DNA from: Thalassotalea_F euphylliae
GTDB lineage: Bacteria; Pseudomonadota; Gammaproteobacteria; Enterobacterales; Alteromonadaceae
Assembly: GCF_042682785.1 (NCBI RefSeq)
Contig: NZ_JBHUIB010000003.1
Location: 496,001-560,000 of the forward strand
Direction: 5' to 3'
Length of the DNA stretch: 64,000 bases
The notes under the pieces are model-generated. The model was not told where the DNA came from. It saw only the letters and a list, made by a program, of their open reading frames with translations, and searched no databases. Shown here piece after piece: positions 51,510-60,635 of this stretch. Position 1 is the first letter of the stretch. Each line of letters begins with the position of its first letter. A program made the translations under genes and the position numbers.

Positions 51510-52220
51510 GTGAGCAATAATCCAACACAATTAACCCCAATCACGACGGCCGATAAGGTATTTACCCAGATCCAACAAGCTATTGTGGAAGGGGAGATGC
51601 CAGCTGGTACCAAAATCAGTGAACCGGAGTTATCTCGAAAATACGAAGTTTCTCGCTCAACGCTACGCGAGGCATTAAACCGTTTAGAGAAGTGCCATTT
51701 AATTGAACGTAAGCCTAATGTAGGCTCACGCGTCGTAGAGTGCACAGTGGATGGGTTGTTAGATCTTTATATTGCCCGTGAAGCGCTGGAAGGTATGGCT
51801 TGTCGACAAGCGGCGATGAAAATGTCTGATGAAGAAATCTCAGACATGAAGCAAATGCTGGCGCATCACGCTAAAGCAAAAGACCTGCAAGACGGCATTG
51901 CCTATTATCAAGAAGAAGGTGATCTCGACTTTCATTACAAGGTGATTTTAGGCAGTCACAATCAACAGTTGATCAACATTCTTTGTGGTCAACTTTATCA
52001 TTTATTGCGCATGTATCGTTGTCAATTTGGCATGAACAGTCCGCGTGCAAGCAAAGCGTTTGATGAACATTCAAGAATTATTGACGCGATTGCAGATAGG
52101 GACGGTGAACTGGCTGAAATGCTAATGAGGCGACATATTGCGGCATCACGTAAAAACATTGAAAACAAGATTGCTTTATTGCAATCAGACAATACGAATA
52201 AACAAGCAAATAACGATTAA
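51510..52220 (+). CDS. prpR: GntR-family regulator of the propionate operon (FadR/FCD type)
   Basis: 236 residues from GTG at 51510. A longer frame from TTG 51483 would begin before the predicted transcript start and read through the operator. The winged helix-turn-helix (about 15-75) contains SEPELSRKYEVSRSTLREAL. The C-terminal FCD domain binds a small effector, probably a 2-methylcitrate pathway intermediate. It heads prpB-prpC-acnD-prpF with 13 bases to prpB. It lacks a good Shine-Dalgarno, the place being taken by the operator. Autorepression is inferred from the operators. The symbol follows use in related genera, distinct from the sigma-54-type PrpR of enterobacteria. Confidence 0.87.
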   Translation: MSNNPTQLTPITTADKVFTQIQQAIVEGEMPAGTKISEPELSRKYEVSRSTLREALNRLEKCHLIERKPNVGSRVVECTVDGLLDLYIAREALEGMACRQAAMKMSDEEISDMKQMLAHHAKAKDLQDGIAYYQEEGDLDFHYKVILGSHNQQLINILCGQLYHLLRMYRCQFGMNSPRASKAFDEHSRIIDAIADRDGELAEMLMRRHIAASRKNIENKIALLQSDNTNKQANND

Positions 52221-52233
52221 AGAGGACAATGAC

Positions 52234-53124
52234 ATGTCTGCAAGATTATCACCGGGCGCTAAGTTTCGAAAGGCGCTAGAAAACAATAAACCGCTTGCCA
52301 TTGTAGGCACAATTAACGCGTATTGTGCAATGATGGCAGAACAAATTGGCCATCAAGCTATTTACCTTTCAGGTGGTGGTGTAGCAAATGCATCTTATGG
52401 TTTACCTGACTTAGGTATGACGTCACTCAATGACGTAATTGCCGATGTGCAACGTATAACTTCAGCATCTAGCCTACCTTTAATGGTAGATATCGACACT
52501 GGATGGGGCGGAGCATTTAACATCGCTAAAACCATTCGTGATATGGAAAAAGCAGGTGCTGCGGCAGTACATATTGAAGATCAAGTGGCGCAAAAGCGTT
52601 GTGGTCATCGCCCAAACAAAGAAATCGTTTCTACAGAAGAAATGGTTGATCGTATCAAAGCTGCTGTGGATGCAAGAACAGATGAAGACTTTTTCATCAT
52701 GGCTCGAACAGATTCATTCGCACAAGAAGGGTTGGACGCTGCAATAGCACGTGCTAAAGCTTATGTTGCAGCCGGTGCTGACGGCATTTTTGCTGAAGCT
52801 GTGCAAACAGAAGAGCACTACCGCGCATTTTCTGAAGCGTTAGATGTACCAATTCTAGCGAATATTACCGAGTTTGGTAAAACCGAACTTTGGAGCCAAG
52901 AGCAGTTAGGAGAGTGGGGCGCTGATATGGTGCTTTACCCATTGTCTGCATTCCGTGCGATGAACAAAGCGGCAGAATCTGTTTATAAAACGTTACTGAC
53001 TGATGGTCATCAGAAAGCCGAAATTGAGAATATGCAAACGCGTATGGATCTTTATGACTACCTTGGCTATCACGACTATGAGCAAAAGCTAGATTCACTA
53101 TTTGCCGAAGGCAAAAATAAATAA
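52234..53124 (+). CDS. prpB: PrpB: 2-methylisocitrate lyase
   Basis: 296 residues from the ATG at 52234 after AGAGGA. The longer frame overlapping the regulator is rejected. It has the isocitrate lyase-family active site KRCGHRPNKE with the catalytic Cys, and the metal-binding D-x-D region (MVDIDTGWGG). It splits 2-methylisocitrate to pyruvate and succinate, ending the 2-methylcitrate cycle. A hairpin separates it from prpC. Confidence 0.96.
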   Translation: MSARLSPGAKFRKALENNKPLAIVGTINAYCAMMAEQIGHQAIYLSGGGVANASYGLPDLGMTSLNDVIADVQRITSASSLPLMVDIDTGWGGAFNIAKTIRDMEKAGAAAVHIEDQVAQKRCGHRPNKEIVSTEEMVDRIKAAVDARTDEDFFIMARTDSFAQEGLDAAIARAKAYVAAGADGIFAEAVQTEEHYRAFSEALDVPILANITEFGKTELWSQEQLGEWGADMVLYPLSAFRAMNKAAESVYKTLLTDGHQKAEIENMQTRMDLYDYLGYHDYEQKLDSLFAEGKNK

Positions 53125-53142
53125 TTAATAGAACAATGCAAA

Positions 53143-53169
53143 AGAGCTGACGATAAAGCAGTTAGCTCT
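53143..53169 (+). other. prpB-prpC intercistronic hairpin
   Basis: AGAGCTGAC (53143-53151) pairs with GTTAGCTCT (53161-53169), 9 bp with one G-T pair. No T-run follows; probably a processing or stability element. Confidence 0.55.
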
Positions 53170-53200
53170 AACAACAAGTTAAGTATGAAGGAATAGAGTA

Positions 53201-54331
53201 ATGGTTGATAAAAAATTGGGTGGAGCAGGCCTTCGTGGTCAGAGCGCAGGTGAAACTGCATTATGTACTGTAGGTAAAACGGGTTCTGGTTTAACGTATC
53301 GTGGTTACGATATCAAAGACTTAGCAGCAAATGCACAGTTTGAAGAAGTCGCGTACTTATTACTATACGGCAACTTACCAACGCAAGCTGAATTAGACGC
53401 GTATAAAGCGCGATTAAAAGGCATGCGTGCGTTGCCAGATGCACTGAAAGTTGTACTCGAGAACATTCCAAAGGATGCACATCCTATGGACGTGATGCGT
53501 ACAGGTACATCCATGCTTGGCAACTTAGAAACGGAAGCAACAGATTTTTCAGATCAACTTGACCACATTGACCGGATGTTAGCCATTTTCCCTGGCATGT
53601 TGAACTACTGGTACAACTTTAGCCATAACGGCGTTCGCATCGAAACAGAAACAGAAGCTGACTCAATTGCGGAACAGTTCCTTTGGACACTTCACAATAA
53701 AAAGCCTGAACCGCTTCACGTAGACGTTATGCATGCATCATTAGTGCTTTATGCTGAGCATGAGTTCAACGCGTCGACGTTCACTGGCCGTGTTTGTGCA
53801 TCAACGCTTTCTGACATTCATTCTATTGTTACCGGCGCTATTGGTTCTTTACGTGGCCCATTACATGGTGGTGCCAACGAAGCAGCAATGGACATGATTG
53901 AACAGTGGGAAACTGCTGATGAAGCTGAAGAAGCAATGATGGGTATGTTAGCTCGTAAAGAAAAGATTATGGGCTTTGGTCATGCTGTTTACCGTGAGTC
54001 AGATCCGCGTAACGCTATCATCAAAGAGTGGTCGAAGAAGCTTTCTGAGCAAGTAGGCGATACTAAATTGTACGCTGTATCTGAGCGCTGTGAAGCTGTT
54101 ATGTGGCGCGAGAAGAAATTGTTCTGTAATGCAGATTTCTTCCATGCATCAGCATACAATTTTATGGGTATTCCTACTAAGTTGTTTACGCCAATTTTTG
54201 TTTGTTCACGTGTATCGGGTTGGACTGCTCATGCGATGGAGCAACGTGCTAATAACCGAATTATTCGACCGTCAGCAGATTATACAGGTCCAGACGCTCG
54301 TGATTTTGTCTCTATTGAAAATAGAAACTAG
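53201..54331 (+). CDS. prpC: PrpC: 2-methylcitrate synthase
   Basis: 376 residues, citrate synthase family. Catalytic His and Asp regions are GPLHGGANEAAM and GFGHAVYRESDPRN, and the N-terminus LRGQSAGETALCTVG is specific to 2-methylcitrate synthases over GltA. It condenses propionyl-CoA with oxaloacetate. The gap to acnD is 215 bases and contains one long imperfect palindrome. Confidence 0.95.
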   Translation: MVDKKLGGAGLRGQSAGETALCTVGKTGSGLTYRGYDIKDLAANAQFEEVAYLLLYGNLPTQAELDAYKARLKGMRALPDALKVVLENIPKDAHPMDVMRTGTSMLGNLETEATDFSDQLDHIDRMLAIFPGMLNYWYNFSHNGVRIETETEADSIAEQFLWTLHNKKPEPLHVDVMHASLVLYAEHEFNASTFTGRVCASTLSDIHSIVTGAIGSLRGPLHGGANEAAMDMIEQWETADEAEEAMMGMLARKEKIMGFGHAVYRESDPRNAIIKEWSKKLSEQVGDTKLYAVSERCEAVMWREKKLFCNADFFHASAYNFMGIPTKLFTPIFVCSRVSGWTAHAMEQRANNRIIRPSADYTGPDARDFVSIENRN

Positions 54332-54350
54332 CTCGGAAGTCTAGTTAGAC

Positions 54351-54434
54351 TTTTCACTACGTTATAAAGAAAAGTTAACTGCTCACATACTTCTTGTATG
54401 CTGCGCGTTAACTTTTCTTAAAGCCTTGTGAAAA
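54351..54434 (+). repeat. long imperfect palindrome PAL1 between prpC and acnD
   Basis: Ends TTTTCAC/GTGAAAA (54351-54357, 54428-54434) enclose a perfect 13-bp stem AAGAAAAGTTAAC/GTTAACTTTTCTT (54367-54379, 54407-54419) and an inner CATAC/GTATG stem. The core GCTCACATACTTCTTGTATG is related to the cores of PAL2 and PAL3. No T-run follows, so it is not a simple terminator. Confidence 0.8.
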
Positions 54435-54546
54435 ACCAAACTATCTCTTCCTTTATTTATGTGTTGAGAGCGAAGCAGTACTCAATACCCAGCTCTTTGC
54501 CGAAAAGGGCTTCAATTTCTAATCAAATTCAAATTGTAGGTAAATT

Positions 54547-57150
54547 ATGAACTACGATTATCGTAAGCCGCTACCGGGCGCTAATATTGACTTTTTCGAT
54601 ACCCGTGAAGCGTGTGAAGCCATCAAACCTGGCGCTTACGCCAAACTCCCTTATACATCTCGTGTGCTAGCAGAGCAGTTAGTACGAAAATGTGACCCTG
54701 CAAGCTTAAACGCTTCTTTAGAGCAGATCCTTAACACCAAACGTGATTTAGATTTTCCTTGGTATCCAGCACGCGTTGTTTGTCACGATATCTTAGGTCA
54801 AACAGCCTTGGTTGATTTAGCTGGCCTGCGTGATGCTATCGCAGAGCAAGGTGGTGATCCTGCGAAGGTAAACCCTGTAGTACCAACACAACTAATAGTT
54901 GATCACTCTCTTGCTGTTGAAGCTCCGGGTTTTGACCCTGATGCATTTGAGAAGAACCGCGCTATTGAAGATCGTCGTAATGAAGATCGCTTCCATTTTA
55001 TTGAATGGACAAAAACGGCATTTAAAAATGTTGATGTAATTCCAGCTGGTAACGGCATCATGCATCAAATTAACCTAGAGAAAATGTCGCCAGTTATTCA
55101 AAATCGTGACGGCGTTGCATTCCCTGATACTTGTGTAGGTACTGATTCTCATACACCACATGTCGATGCATTAGGTGTTATTGCTATCGGTGTTGGTGGT
55201 TTAGAAGCTGAAACGGTAATGTTAGGTCGCCCGTCAATGATGCGTTTGCCTGATATTGTCGGTGTTAAACTTGTTGGCAAACGTCAACCAGGTATCACGG
55301 CAACGGATATCGTTTTAGCCATTACTGAATTTTTACGTAATGAAAAAGTTGTTGGCGCATACCTAGAATTCTTTGGTGAAGGCGCAAGCTCACTATCTAT
55401 TGGTGATAGAGCCACTATCTCAAATATGACACCAGAATATGGTGCATCAGCAGGTATGTTCTATATCGATCAACAAACGATTGATTACTTAAAAATTACA
55501 GGACGCGAACCTGAGCAAGTAGAGCTCGTCGAAACTTATGCTAAACACACAGGTTTATGGGCTGACGATTTAGTTAACGCTGAATACGAACGCGTATTGG
55601 AATTTGATTTATCAACGGTTGGCCGCAACATGGCAGGCCCTTCAAACCCACACCGTCGTTTAGCAACCGCTGATTTAGCGTCGAAAGAAATTGCAAAAGA
55701 TTTAGATAAAGCAAAAGCAGAAGAAGCAAAAGGTTTAATGCCAGATGGCGCTTGTATCATCGCTGCTATTACTTCTTGTACCAACACCTCTAACCCACGC
55801 AACGTTGTTGCCGCAGGTTTGGTGGCAAAACGTGCTAATGAACTAGGTTTGATTCGTAAGCCTTGGGTAAAAACTTCGTTTGCTCCTGGCTCTAAAGTCG
55901 CCAAACTTTATCTAGAAGAAGCAGGGCTGTTAACAGAATTAGAAAAGCTTGGTTTTGGTATTGTTGCATACGCTTGTACAACGTGTAACGGTATGTCTGG
56001 TGCATTAGACCCGAAAATTCAGCAAGAGATTATTGACCGTGACTTGTACGCTACGGCAGTACTTTCGGGTAACCGGAACTTTGATGGCCGTATTCACCCG
56101 TATGCCAAACAAGCATTCTTAGCATCGCCACCATTGGTTGTTGCTTATGCGATTGCAGGAACAATGCGTTTTGATATTGAGCAAGATGTATTAGGGCAAG
56201 ATCAAAACGGCAATGATATTCGTTTGAAAGATATTTGGCCTTCTGATGAAGAAATTGATGCAATTGTTGAATCATCAGTTAAACCAGAGCAGTTCAGAAA
56301 AATCTACACGCCAATGTTTGATTTAGGTGCTTTTGAACCTGCTGAGAGCCCATTATATGACTGGCGAGAAATGTCGACGTATATTCGTCGTCCACCATAC
56401 TGGGAAGGTGCATTAGCTGGAGAGCGCACCATGAAAGGTATGCGTCCATTAGCGGTGTTAGGCGATAACATCACAACGGATCATTTATCACCATCAAATG
56501 CAATTTTGTTAGACAGTGCTGCTGGCGCCTATTTACATAAAATGGGTCTACCAGAAGAAGACTTCAACTCATACGCAACTCATCGTGGTGATCACTTAAC
56601 AGCCCAGCGTGCAACATTCGCAAACCCTAAGTTATTTAACGAAATGGTGCGTGACGAAGCAGGTAATGTTAAACAAGGTTCACTTGCTCGTATCGAGCCA
56701 GAAGGTGTTGAGTCTCGTATGTGGGAAGCAATCGAAACCTACATGGAACGCAAACAACCGCTTTGTATTATTGCGGGTGCCGATTATGGTCAAGGCTCTA
56801 GCCGAGATTGGGCCGCTAAAGGTGTTCGTTTAGCAGGCGTTGAAGTAATTGTCGCTGAAGGCTTTGAACGTATTCACCGTACAAATCTAATTGGTATGGG
56901 TGTATTGCCTTTACAGTTCATAAATGGTGAAACTCGCGAGACCTACAACATTGATGGTACAGAAACATTTGATGTTAAAGGCGAAACGTCACCAGGTGGT
57001 GAGATGACGGTTATCGTTAACCGCAAAAATGGCGAGTCGGTAGAAATCCCAGTGAAATGTCGTTTGGATACAGCGGAAGAAGTTGTTGTTCATGCTGCAG
57101 GTGGGGTGCTACAAAAATTTGCAGCCGATTTCTTGGAGTCTAATGTTTAA
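54547..57150 (+). CDS. acnD: AcnD: Fe/S-dependent 2-methylcitrate dehydratase
   Basis: 867 residues, aconitase superfamily of the IRP/AcnA type. Iron-sulphur cysteines are in TSCTNTSNPRN and ACTTCNGMSG. The C-terminal swivel has GADYGQGSSRDWAAKG. The 867-residue length and the location next to prpF indicate AcnD, which makes 2-methylaconitate, over the housekeeping AcnA. PrpD is absent here, consistent with the AcnD/PrpF pathway. Palindromic elements lie on both sides of the gene. Confidence 0.94.
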   Translation: MNYDYRKPLPGANIDFFDTREACEAIKPGAYAKLPYTSRVLAEQLVRKCDPASLNASLEQILNTKRDLDFPWYPARVVCHDILGQTALVDLAGLRDAIAEQGGDPAKVNPVVPTQLIVDHSLAVEAPGFDPDAFEKNRAIEDRRNEDRFHFIEWTKTAFKNVDVIPAGNGIMHQINLEKMSPVIQNRDGVAFPDTCVGTDSHTPHVDALGVIAIGVGGLEAETVMLGRPSMMRLPDIVGVKLVGKRQPGITATDIVLAITEFLRNEKVVGAYLEFFGEGASSLSIGDRATISNMTPEYGASAGMFYIDQQTIDYLKITGREPEQVELVETYAKHTGLWADDLVNAEYERVLEFDLSTVGRNMAGPSNPHRRLATADLASKEIAKDLDKAKAEEAKGLMPDGACIIAAITSCTNTSNPRNVVAAGLVAKRANELGLIRKPWVKTSFAPGSKVAKLYLEEAGLLTELEKLGFGIVAYACTTCNGMSGALDPKIQQEIIDRDLYATAVLSGNRNFDGRIHPYAKQAFLASPPLVVAYAIAGTMRFDIEQDVLGQDQNGNDIRLKDIWPSDEEIDAIVESSVKPEQFRKIYTPMFDLGAFEPAESPLYDWREMSTYIRRPPYWEGALAGERTMKGMRPLAVLGDNITTDHLSPSNAILLDSAAGAYLHKMGLPEEDFNSYATHRGDHLTAQRATFANPKLFNEMVRDEAGNVKQGSLARIEPEGVESRMWEAIETYMERKQPLCIIAGADYGQGSSRDWAAKGVRLAGVEVIVAEGFERIHRTNLIGMGVLPLQFINGETRETYNIDGTETFDVKGETSPGGEMTVIVNRKNGESVEIPVKCRLDTAEEVVVHAAGGVLQKFAADFLESNV

Positions 57151-57153
57151 ACG

Positions 57154-57237
57154 GATATTTTAGCTTTCTGCGTTGTTGGTGATGCTCATGTACACTTGTA
57201 CATTCCGCGTCACCGCCTAGCAGAAAACAAAAATATC
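57154..57237 (+). repeat. long imperfect palindrome PAL2 after acnD
   Basis: Nested stems: GATATTT/AAATATC (57154-57160, 57231-57237), TTTCTGC/GCAGAAA (57165-57171, 57220-57226), GGTGATGC/GCGTCACC with one G-T pair (57178-57185, 57207-57214) and ATGTACA/TGTACAT (57188-57194, 57197-57203). It begins 4 bases after the acnD stop. Confidence 0.82.
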
Positions 57238-57276
57238 TCGCTAAAACATCAAACTCTATTCAAGTTAATTGTATTC

Positions 57277-57298
57277 AAAGGCGACTAGAGTCGCCTTT
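57277..57298. terminator. perfect palindrome between acnD and prpF
   Basis: AAAGGCGACT AG AGTCGCCTTT forms a 10-bp stem with a 2-base loop, then ATGTTTTAAA. It may terminate part of the acnD transcript before prpF. The T-run is short. Confidence 0.65.
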
Positions 57299-57318
57299 AT
57301 GTTTTAAAAAATAGATTT

Positions 57319-57417
57319 TTCACTGAGTTATTTGGAAGGAGTACAAGGCGGTTAAAAGGAGCATAGTAGTCTATGTGACGTTAACTAACGCAGTAATCGT
57401 TGCAAATAACAAGTGAA
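57319..57417 (-). repeat. long imperfect palindrome PAL3 before prpF
   Basis: Outer arms TTCACT...TTATTTG (57319-57334) and CAAATAA...AGTGAA (57403-57417), inner GCGGTTAA/TTAACTAACGC, and core CATAG/CTATG (57362-57366, 57371-57375). Its core reads like PAL1 and PAL2 in reverse orientation (GAGCATA...TATGTGA). It ends 15 bases before the prpF start. Confidence 0.78.
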
Positions 57418-57431
57418 CACATGGAGAAAAT

Positions 57432-58610
57432 ATGAAACATACTCCACAAGTAAAAATTCCAGCTACCTATATCCGTGGTGGCACGTCAAAAGGTGTTTTC
57501 TTTAATTTAACGGATTTACCAGAACGTTGTCAGATCCCAGGTGAAGCCCGTGACAATATGTTGCTTCGTGTGATTGGCTCTCCCGATCCATACGGTAAAC
57601 AAACTGATGGCATGGGTGGTGCTACCTCGAGTACGTCTAAAACGGTTATTTTAGCGAAGTCAGAAATTCCTGATCATGATGTCGATTACTTATTTGGCCA
57701 AGTAGCCATTGACAAGGCATTTGTTGATTGGTCGGGTAATTGTGGCAATTTAACCGCTGCGGTTGGTTCTTTTGCGATTTATTCTGGTTTAGTTGACCCA
57801 AGTAGAATTCCAGAAAATGGGGTTTGTACTGTTCGCATTTGGCAGAAAAACATCGAAAAGACCATTATTGCGCAGGTTCCAATTACCAATGGTGAAGTGC
57901 AAGAAACAGGTGATTTTGAATTAGACGGAGTTACATTTCCTGCTGCTGAAGTCCCTGTAGAGTTTGTTGCTCCTGTCGATCCATCTGAAGCTATGTTTCC
58001 AACAGGGAATATTGTTGATGACTTAGAAATTCCATCAGTAGGGACATTTAAAGCAACAATGATAAACGCCGGTATTCCAACCATTTTCTTAAATGCCGAT
58101 GAAATAGGCTATCAAGGTACTGAACTTCAAGACGACATTAATAACAGTGATGAAAAACTCGCTTGGTTTGAAAATGTTAGGGCGCACGGTGCGCTTAAAA
58201 TGGGGTTGATTACTGATTTAGAAGAAGCAAAAGCACGTCAGCATACCCCTAAAATTGCATTTGTTTCACCTGCAAGTTCTTATACCGCGTCGAGTGGCAA
58301 ACTGATTGAGCAAGAAGCCATTGATTTAAATGTACGTGCTTTATCTATGGGTAAATTGCATCATGCCATGATGGGAACGGCTGCCGTTGCCATTGGTACG
58401 GCTGCTGCGATTCCGGGAACGTTGGTAAACCTAGCTGCTGGCGGTGGTGATAAGTCTGCTGTAACTTTCGGTCATCCTTCGGGAACATTGAAAGTAGGCG
58501 CGCAGGCAAGTTGCGAAGCGGGTAATTGGGTGGTTGAAAAAGCCATTATGAGTAGAAGTGCAAGGATCTTAATGGAAGGTTTTGTTCGAATTCCTGCAGA
58601 TAGTTTTTAA
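57432..58610 (+). CDS. prpF: PrpF: 2-methylaconitate cis-trans isomerase
   Basis: 392 residues. The opening PATYIRGGTSKGVFF and DGMGGATSSTSK, and the segments GNCGNLTAAVGSFAI and HPSGTLKVGAQ mark the PrpF/AcnD-partner family, a diaminopimelate-epimerase-like fold. PrpF converts the AcnD product to the cis isomer used by the downstream hydratase. It is preceded by GGAG 5 bases before the ATG. A terminator follows. Confidence 0.95.
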   Translation: MKHTPQVKIPATYIRGGTSKGVFFNLTDLPERCQIPGEARDNMLLRVIGSPDPYGKQTDGMGGATSSTSKTVILAKSEIPDHDVDYLFGQVAIDKAFVDWSGNCGNLTAAVGSFAIYSGLVDPSRIPENGVCTVRIWQKNIEKTIIAQVPITNGEVQETGDFELDGVTFPAAEVPVEFVAPVDPSEAMFPTGNIVDDLEIPSVGTFKATMINAGIPTIFLNADEIGYQGTELQDDINNSDEKLAWFENVRAHGALKMGLITDLEEAKARQHTPKIAFVSPASSYTASSGKLIEQEAIDLNVRALSMGKLHHAMMGTAAVAIGTAAAIPGTLVNLAAGGGDKSAVTFGHPSGTLKVGAQASCEAGNWVVEKAIMSRSARILMEGFVRIPADSF

Positions 58611-58648
58611 TGCGTTAGCCCCTTAACTAGCTAAAACATTGTCATAGC

Positions 58649-58680
58649 AAATGCCGTACTCTTTAGTGCGGCATTTTTGT
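58649..58680 (+). terminator. prpF intrinsic terminator
   Basis: AAATGCCGTAC (58649-58659) pairs with GTGCGGCATTT (58666-58676), 11 bp with one G-T pair, followed by TTGT. Confidence 0.8.
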
Positions 58681-58852
58681 ATTTATCTACAGGAAATATT
58701 TCTAAATACCGATTATTTCTGGCATTTCTTACTTTTTGTTCTTTACTTACATGTAAATGAGTCCATGTGGAAGTGGCTTATGCAGTTGCAGGTTTCCGCA
58801 TCCAAGTTTTGTATTTTTGTTAACGACGGATGAAGTCTACGAGGTTAAGGAT

Positions 58853-58890
58853 ACTAAGGCTGCTTTCTATGCTGTATGGCAGCCTTTAGT
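58853..58890 (+). terminator. second hairpin between prpF and the porin gene
   Basis: ACTAAGGCTGC (58853-58863) pairs with GCAGCCTTTAGT (58879-58890) with one bulge, followed by TTAATAATAA. It could terminate a small transcript beginning after 58680 or be an attenuator in the porin leader. No gene is seen between it and prpF; a 60-codon frame at 58651-58833 starts inside the terminator and is dismissed. A small palindrome (CGCTATT/AATAGCG, 58925-58940) follows. Confidence 0.45.
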
Positions 58891-58976
58891 TTAATAATAA
58901 AAATAATGGAGTAAGGAAGTTTTACGCTATTGAAATAGCGCATTGGTTTTATTGAACATACTAAGAGAGTATCAAC

Positions 58977-60062
58977 ATGAAGACTAAAACAGCATTACTG
59001 GTTGCCGCACTATCAACGTCGGTAATTTCATTATCCTCCCATTCAGAAATCAATCTTTCGGGGTTTGCTAGTATAAACGCTGGTAAAGTGCTCAGTGGTG
59101 ATGGTGTTCCGCAGTTCGGGTTACCACCAACGTTTCTTGCTGATTACCCGATTGTGTCGGTTTATGAAGAGGAATGGGACTTTGATCCTGAAAGTTTATT
59201 TGGGCTTCAGGTAAGCGCAGATTTAATGGAAGGACTTACCGCTACAGCACAAATTGTTGCTAGAGGTGCAGATGAGTGGGATCCTGACTTCGAGTGGGCT
59301 TACCTATCCTATGAAATAAATGATAATTGGACGGTGCAGGCGGGTAAGAAGCGTCTGCCGCTATTTTATTATTCAGACTTCTATGATGTAGGTTATGCCT
59401 ATGTCTGGATGCGAGCGCCAGCTGACAACTACACATGGCAAATATTTAATTATACAGGCGCTAACGTTTTGTATACGACTGACATAGGCGACTGGTCTCT
59501 ACAAGCAAACCTATACACCGGTAAGGAAGACGATAAAGACAACAAACTGCTAGGCGATTTCTTTTTCGGTGGTGCTGAAACACGCGAAATTTGGAAGGAT
59601 ATTTTTGGCGGTGTTGTAAATGTTAGCAAAGATTGGTTTGAGGCTCGATTATCGGTAATGGAATACACCAATGAGCGTTATATCGACGGTGAGCGACAGT
59701 TCTTTGGTGATAAAGATTATCGTGATGGCACATTTTACGGAGTAGCATTCAATTTTGATTTTGAAAGTTGGTTTGTGTTGACCGAAATGAGCCGTCTGGA
59801 ACTCGATTCTGACTTCGATACGCGGATGTTAACACTGGGTTATCGTTGGAACGAATTTACACCTTTCGTTGGTTATTCGGAATATGAACAAGACGATCCA
59901 GATGGAGAAGAGCACAATACAACAATGGTTGGTTTACGATGGGACTTCCACCCCTCAGCAGCGTTTAAAGTGCAATATGACAAAGTAGAAGACAACTCTT
60001 TTGCACTCGCGGTAGCCGGTGATAGTGAAGCTATTACCCTTGGCGTTGATGTTGTATTTTAG
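58977..60062 (+). CDS. outer-membrane porin-like protein, copy 1
   Basis: 361 residues. Signal peptide (about 1-23) followed by a beta-barrel: alternating aromatic/hydrophobic strands, many Asp/Glu/Trp/Tyr residues and a C-terminal Phe (GVDVVF), the outer-membrane assembly signal. Internal signature NAGKVLSGDGVPQ and QAGKKRLPLFYYSDFYDVGY. Similar proteins in the order sit beside phosphate-binding-like proteins; the solute is unknown. It lies 366 bases after prpF with its own leader, so propionate regulation is not shown. The 139-residue gene follows 8 bases later. Confidence 0.85.
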   Translation: MKTKTALLVAALSTSVISLSSHSEINLSGFASINAGKVLSGDGVPQFGLPPTFLADYPIVSVYEEEWDFDPESLFGLQVSADLMEGLTATAQIVARGADEWDPDFEWAYLSYEINDNWTVQAGKKRLPLFYYSDFYDVGYAYVWMRAPADNYTWQIFNYTGANVLYTTDIGDWSLQANLYTGKEDDKDNKLLGDFFFGGAETREIWKDIFGGVVNVSKDWFEARLSVMEYTNERYIDGERQFFGDKDYRDGTFYGVAFNFDFESWFVLTEMSRLELDSDFDTRMLTLGYRWNEFTPFVGYSEYEQDDPDGEEHNTTMVGLRWDFHPSAAFKVQYDKVEDNSFALAVAGDSEAITLGVDVVF

Positions 60063-60070
60063 GGAGATAG

Positions 60071-60490
60071 ATGATGAGAATATTTCTTAAAACCACCTCG
60101 CTGCTTGCACTGTTATTAAGCTTTTCTAGCGTTGCAGAAGTGGCTGTAATTGTAAATAGTAATAATGCAGACAACCTTGATGCGAAAACGATTAAGCGGA
60201 TTTATTTAGGTAAGTCCAAATCTTTTCCCAGTGGCACAAAAGTGCAAATGTTGTCACTACCGGATTCTTCGTCAACGACGTCAGACTTTCGAGAAAAAGC
60301 ACTCGGAAAGTCCAACAGCCAATACAAGTCTTACTGGTCAAAATTGGCGTTTACGGGAAAAGGAACACCGCCAAAAGAAATGGCAAACGATAATGCGATG
60401 GTAGACGCGGTAAAAGCGGATCCTGGTGCCATTGGTTTTGTCGATAGTGGCAGTGTAACCGGTGACGTAAAAGTTGTAGCTACCTTCTAA
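60071..60490 (+). CDS. small PstS-like periplasmic protein, copy 1
   Basis: 139 residues. Signal peptide (about 1-22), then a single-lobed version of a phosphate-binding (PBP-like) domain: VAVIVNSNNADNLDAKTIKR, a YLGKSKSFPSGTKVQ segment, WSKLAFTGKGTPPKE and GAIGFVDSG. It is less than half the length of a true PstS, so binding of phosphate is uncertain. Encoded 8 bases after the porin gene, it probably acts with that porin in the periplasm. No ABC permease is near. Confidence 0.82.
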   Translation: MMRIFLKTTSLLALLLSFSSVAEVAVIVNSNNADNLDAKTIKRIYLGKSKSFPSGTKVQMLSLPDSSSTTSDFREKALGKSNSQYKSYWSKLAFTGKGTPPKEMANDNAMVDAVKADPGAIGFVDSGSVTGDVKVVATF

Positions 60491-60512
60491 ATTGACACCT
60501 TTGTACACTAAC

Positions 60513-60547
60513 AAAAATACCGAATCGTAGATTCGGTATTTTTTTGC
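60513..60547 (+). terminator. terminator after the first porin/PstS-like unit
   Basis: AAAAATACCGAATC (60513-60526) pairs with GATTCGGTATTTTT (60530-60543) over GTA, then TTTT. Confidence 0.93.
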
Positions 60548-60635
60548 TTAATGGCCTTCAACATTTTATTCAGAGCATGATTTCTTTTTATATTCCTGCC
60601 GTTTCCTGTCTTTATAATGGACTTAGGTATCTATT

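Noticed and set aside
54547..57150. acnD read as housekeeping aconitase AcnA
   Set aside because: Length, operon position between prpC and prpF, and the prpF partner favour AcnD.
54351..57417. The three palindromes as simple transcription terminators or a CRISPR array
   Set aside because: No T-runs follow the stems, and there are no regularly spaced direct repeats with spacers.
58651..58833. 60-codon frame after prpF
   Set aside because: Begins inside the prpF terminator and has no ribosome-binding site.
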